A DNA stretch of 64,000 nucleotides from positions 27,501-91,500 of the forward strand of contig JAODUP010000557.1 of the NCBI GenBank assembly GCA_025642065.1, given 5' to 3'. The translations under genes and the position numbers were made by a program. The stretch is from Paralvinella palmiformis (lineage: Eukaryota; Annelida; Polychaeta; Terebellida; Alvinellidae). This document shows, piece by piece, positions 60,823-64,000 of the stretch. Below the pieces are notes generated by a model that searched no databases, had not been told where the DNA came from, and was given only the letters and a program-made list of their open reading frames with translations. Position 1 is the stretch's first letter, and every line of letters starts with the position of its first letter.

Positions 60823-62380
60823 TAACTGATGTAGTATTGGGCTCAGTTATATGACAGCTTGGTGGACAATTTGTGCTACAAGATTACAAAACAATCTTTA
60901 CTATGTGGTTTTCTTTAGCCATTTCAGGTTGTTTGGACGAACTGCATTGTAGTATTATAAAAAAATATTATGTCAGACTTCAGGAGCACTTGGGTTAAAA
61001 ATGGCACCACCACAAACAATTTTTGTCAAAACACCCCCAGTACTTCCAACTGAATTTTTTAATATATGGTTGATGGTATTTATATTTTGTGTAAGTATAT
61101 TTGTATTAGTCCCACAAACCAGAAATAAAAGTGGACTTTCTTTTAATGATGTAGATAATCTGATGTCACCAAATAAAGATCATTCTTGAAAGATTACTGG
61201 CTATTCAAGGGATGAGAAGAATGAAACTGACAAATGTATAAAGAAAAGAATTACAAGACAGTCCAAACTTTTGTTTAAATTGTTACACAATACTGCTATT
61301 TACTGCATTTACCCATGAAACATCTCTTTTCATGCATGTTTTCACTACTAAAAGAAAATGGGCGAATGCTTGTACTGGGAATCACTGTATATAATATTGC
61401 AAAGTAAGTGTAAAGTATCTGGTATCAGATACTAATTCTGGTAGTGATTAGTACACAAAAATTGGTGTTGGAACTAACTTTACTGATTATAAGAAACATA
61501 TGGCATCTTTCCAAGAGATTTGTATCATTTGGAAGTTTATTACAGCTCAAAGATCACTGCAGTAAAACACCTCCAAGCAACCAAGTCCCAAATATGGCCA
61601 GTGCCTGTACTGTGGTCACATTTATATGGTCTCAATCATCTTTTCATACTCTGCTAATAAAGGTAAGAAGAGCCACCAGACTTCTAATTCATATTATGGC
61701 CAACAATTGTGGTGCGTAATATGAGCCCCCAGTTGAGGTCAATCAACACGCTGTCGATTATTAGTAGTCAATGACCATCCAACAAGTCACTAAGCAATGT
61801 CAACACACATTCTCCATTTGTATTATTTCAGTAATTAACATTTGGGGATAATTAGTTTTTTTCATGATACCATTGCATACACCATCAACAATTGTGATCA
61901 TAGAAGTTATTGATATCTTGATTAGATAAATTGCTTGTGATAAACATTCATCTTTCTGACAGTTCTTATGATGATTACCAAAAAACTCAACACCTTTTTG
62001 TGCTCTTTGATTATCTTTTCCTGATTATAAACATAAGACAAAGAAACTTTTCTCCTTTCATTTAGTGTAAATGGCTTAAGAATTGTGGACTTCACTCACA
62101 TCTGTTTGATATTCAACACACACGCTAAGATTTCAGATGTTAAATCCTTGAAAATCACATATGTGATGATCCCAGAAGAGTTTATGACTGCTGATAACAA
62201 GGTGCTTGTAATAAAAAAGACCCCTTGGATGAATGGGAAGTCTATTTGACTGCAGATTTTAAACATGCCACAGCCAAGGAAATATTATTTTACAGGACAT
62301 CTCCAGGATAAAGTATACAAGATTTGAAGGTAATAAATCAAGTGCAAAAAAGAAATATATGATCAATTATTGAAATTTTT
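60823..62380. other. Intergenic DNA with short unsupported frames
   Basis: A 62-codon plus-strand frame (61001-61189) with one hydrophobic stretch (LMVFIFCVSIFVLV) and a 91-codon frame (61444-61719) are present. Neither shows splice context or a known domain, and neither is called. Nothing else was recognised. Confidence 0.35.
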
Positions 62381-62394
62381 ATGGTACACCCTCC

Positions 62395-62570
62395 TCCTCA
62401 CCCCTTCTAGTAGCTGTCTGATTCATCCATATAGCACCTGGGTTCAAACCCCATCCTGGCTATATCAGAAGTGTGTTTCATCTTTCACTTTCTCTTATTA
62501 CCTTTGGATGTTGCTTAGTCCATTTAGCCTACCATGTGCACAAAAGTGGCCATAAAACAGCAACATTTAT
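62395..62570 (+). mobile_element. tRNA-derived SINE (family S1, copy 2)
   Basis: CACCTGGGTTCAAACCCCAT supplies a B-box. The body (GTGTTTCATC, CTTATTACCTTTGG, GTCCATTTAGCCTACCATGT, GTGGCCATAAAACAGC) keeps the same order as the copy at 27170-27365. Confidence 0.7.
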
Positions 62571-62825
62571 ATTTTTACCACAAGCTTATTATGTCTGAAT
62601 AAAATTTAGCTCCAAATCTCTTTCAGAGCAAGGGTACATTTGTGTTAGGATCACAAATTATCAGTCATGAGTGACCATTATACATGTGCTTACTGTGTTC
62701 TAAATAAATTAAAACAAATCATAGCTAGCTTTTTAGATCTTACCTATCCATTGTTTGTTCACGTTAATTGTTTGAAAATTACACTTTGATTATAATCTAT
62801 AAAGTCAAAAATAACATGTTATCTA

Positions 62826-63280
62826 TCAATCTATAAAATATCCTCTATTAGTATTATGGGTGTTAAATTATGGAACCAATTAGATGCAAAAGTTTGCAAT
62901 GTTAAAACAATTAATATTTTTAAGCACATAATTAAGAATATGTTCATTTCTTTATATGACTGATATTGATGCTGAGGTATGTTAGTAATTTTATTTACTG
63001 TTCAAATATAACAGATATGCTATAAATTACACAATAATATATTATTGCTCCAATAATTAATCATTTCATGATTAAACTTATATGAATTTTGTGTTATTTC
63101 ATAATAAAAGATATAATTATGTCTACTGACTATCCCACAACTTTTTATTTAATTTATGTTAAGGGGGGATCCATTATATAAGCAATGCTTCAAGCAGCCT
63201 CCTTTTCAACATTCTATATGTGTTTGTTTTCATTAAAATTATCTATTATGAATGTTGAAATAAACGAATTGAATTAGGGG
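62826..63280 (+). mobile_element. LINE 3' end (family X, copy 3)
   Basis: The plus strand encodes the C-terminus SIMGVKLWNQLDAKVCNVKT and INIFKHIIKNM, ending FISLYD and a stop near 62962. A 3' untranslated region follows with GGGGGGATCC, TTTTCAACATTCTATATGTG and TGAATGTTGAAATAAACGAA. The reverse complement of copy 2 at 32180-32280 matches this end. The copy is 5'-truncated. Confidence 0.85.
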
Positions 63281-64000
63281 AGAGGTGGGGAAGTTCTGAA
63301 GCAAAGTCAAAGATGAAACATACTTCAGATATGCCCATGCAGAGATTGGAATATGGGTGGTAGTGATCTGTGGTCCAACGCACTACCAACTTGATCTTTG
63401 AGGCACCCCTTCATTGTTTCATAAAACTGACAAATCTTCATTTCAGCTTGTCCACAATTTGATATATTTACAAATGAAGACTCATATTTACAGCATATCA
63501 TAATATTACTATTTCATTAATACAAAGAAAAAAACACACAATGCATAGCTAACTAAAAACAAGTCAGAGAAAAGTATACCACAATAGTGGGCTTTGCATC
63601 TGATGTAAATTAGGCTATAAAACATCAAATAATCGTCACATGATTCATAAGGCTGTACCCGGAGAAAATGATCATACTAATAGTTTATGTAAATTAGAAA
63701 TACGTCACATAATCATCACATGATCTTTATCTGATGACCCATTTAGGATAGTGACACCCAAAATATAGTCTGGAAAGAGCGAATTAACAAAATGGAGGGG
63801 CGGATTAACCACTTTTGTTTCCCTTGTTATTTCTAAATTAATTGATACCACATAGAGAGCTAATAAAGATCAAACATAGTGAAAATCTAACATAAACTGA
63901 ATGGGGCAAATGTTGCTAACAGTCTTTTGAAATGTTGATACCTAGTGGCAAAGTTTGAATTTTTACATGCCCACTTTCAGTCAATAATTATTTTTCAGTG
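63281..64000. other. Terminal intergenic DNA, no feature recognised
   Basis: No exon, RNA gene or repeat could be supported. ATCGTCACATGATTCATAAG near 63631 and AATCATCACATGATCTTTAT near 63712 form a short direct near-duplication about 80 bases apart. Confidence 0.35.

Noticed and set aside
61001..61189. 62-codon frame with a hydrophobic stretch
   Set aside because: Single short frame in AT-rich DNA without known family or splice context; a hydrophobic run is expected by chance in such composition.

Overview
This is an AT-rich, intron-rich metazoan nuclear window. It has GT-AG introns, long intergenic spacers, many (TA)n, (CA)n and (CT)n tracts, degenerate LINEs, tRNA-derived SINE heads and short TIR elements. 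The general character fits a lophotrochozoan, most likely a mollusc, but nothing here fixes the species. No prokaryotic operon, rRNA cluster or CRISPR array was seen.

Five protein-coding genes can be assembled exon by exon, with matching splice phases at every junction. (1) TBP, the TATA-binding protein, plus strand, 9851-15402, 7 coding exons, 263 aa. (2) A secreted protein with a single laminin-G-like domain, minus strand, 17928-21672, 6 exons, 247 aa; its exons are short and easy to miss. (3) A nuclear receptor, plus strand, 27629-30587, 6 exons, 650 aa, with an atypical DNA-binding domain. (4) A type I membrane protein with a Kelch beta-propeller, plus strand, 34321-36084, 2 exons, 520 aa. 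(5) Codanin-1 (CDAN1), minus strand, 38404-59119, 27 exons and about 1623 aa; only a short N-terminal exon was not found.

Layout: 1-9750 is repeat-dominated: a LINE fragment, a cluster of short inverted motifs, a gapped CR1-like LINE, a decayed RTE-like LINE with endonuclease and reverse transcriptase, and a TIR-like element. TBP follows, then the laminin-G gene, whose first intron holds a minisatellite of nearly 1 kb. 21.7-27.6 kb is simple repeats, SINE heads and a 27-bp tandem array. The receptor lies divergent from the laminin-G gene. A second copy of the LINE family seen at the window start sits at 32.2-32.7 kb, and a third lies in opposite orientation at 62.8-63.3 kb. The Kelch gene and codanin-1 converge on a 2.3-kb spacer. 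Pogo/Tigger-like TIR elements with TA flanks occur in that spacer and in two codanin-1 introns.

The genes do not form one pathway. TBP and the nuclear receptor act in transcription and codanin-1 in histone-chaperone control, while the laminin-G and Kelch proteins are secretory or surface products. The strongest biological leads are the laminin-G gene, two ASF1-binding-type motifs and a 356-residue single-exon insertion in codanin-1, the altered zinc fingers of the receptor, and the related TIR elements around codanin-1.
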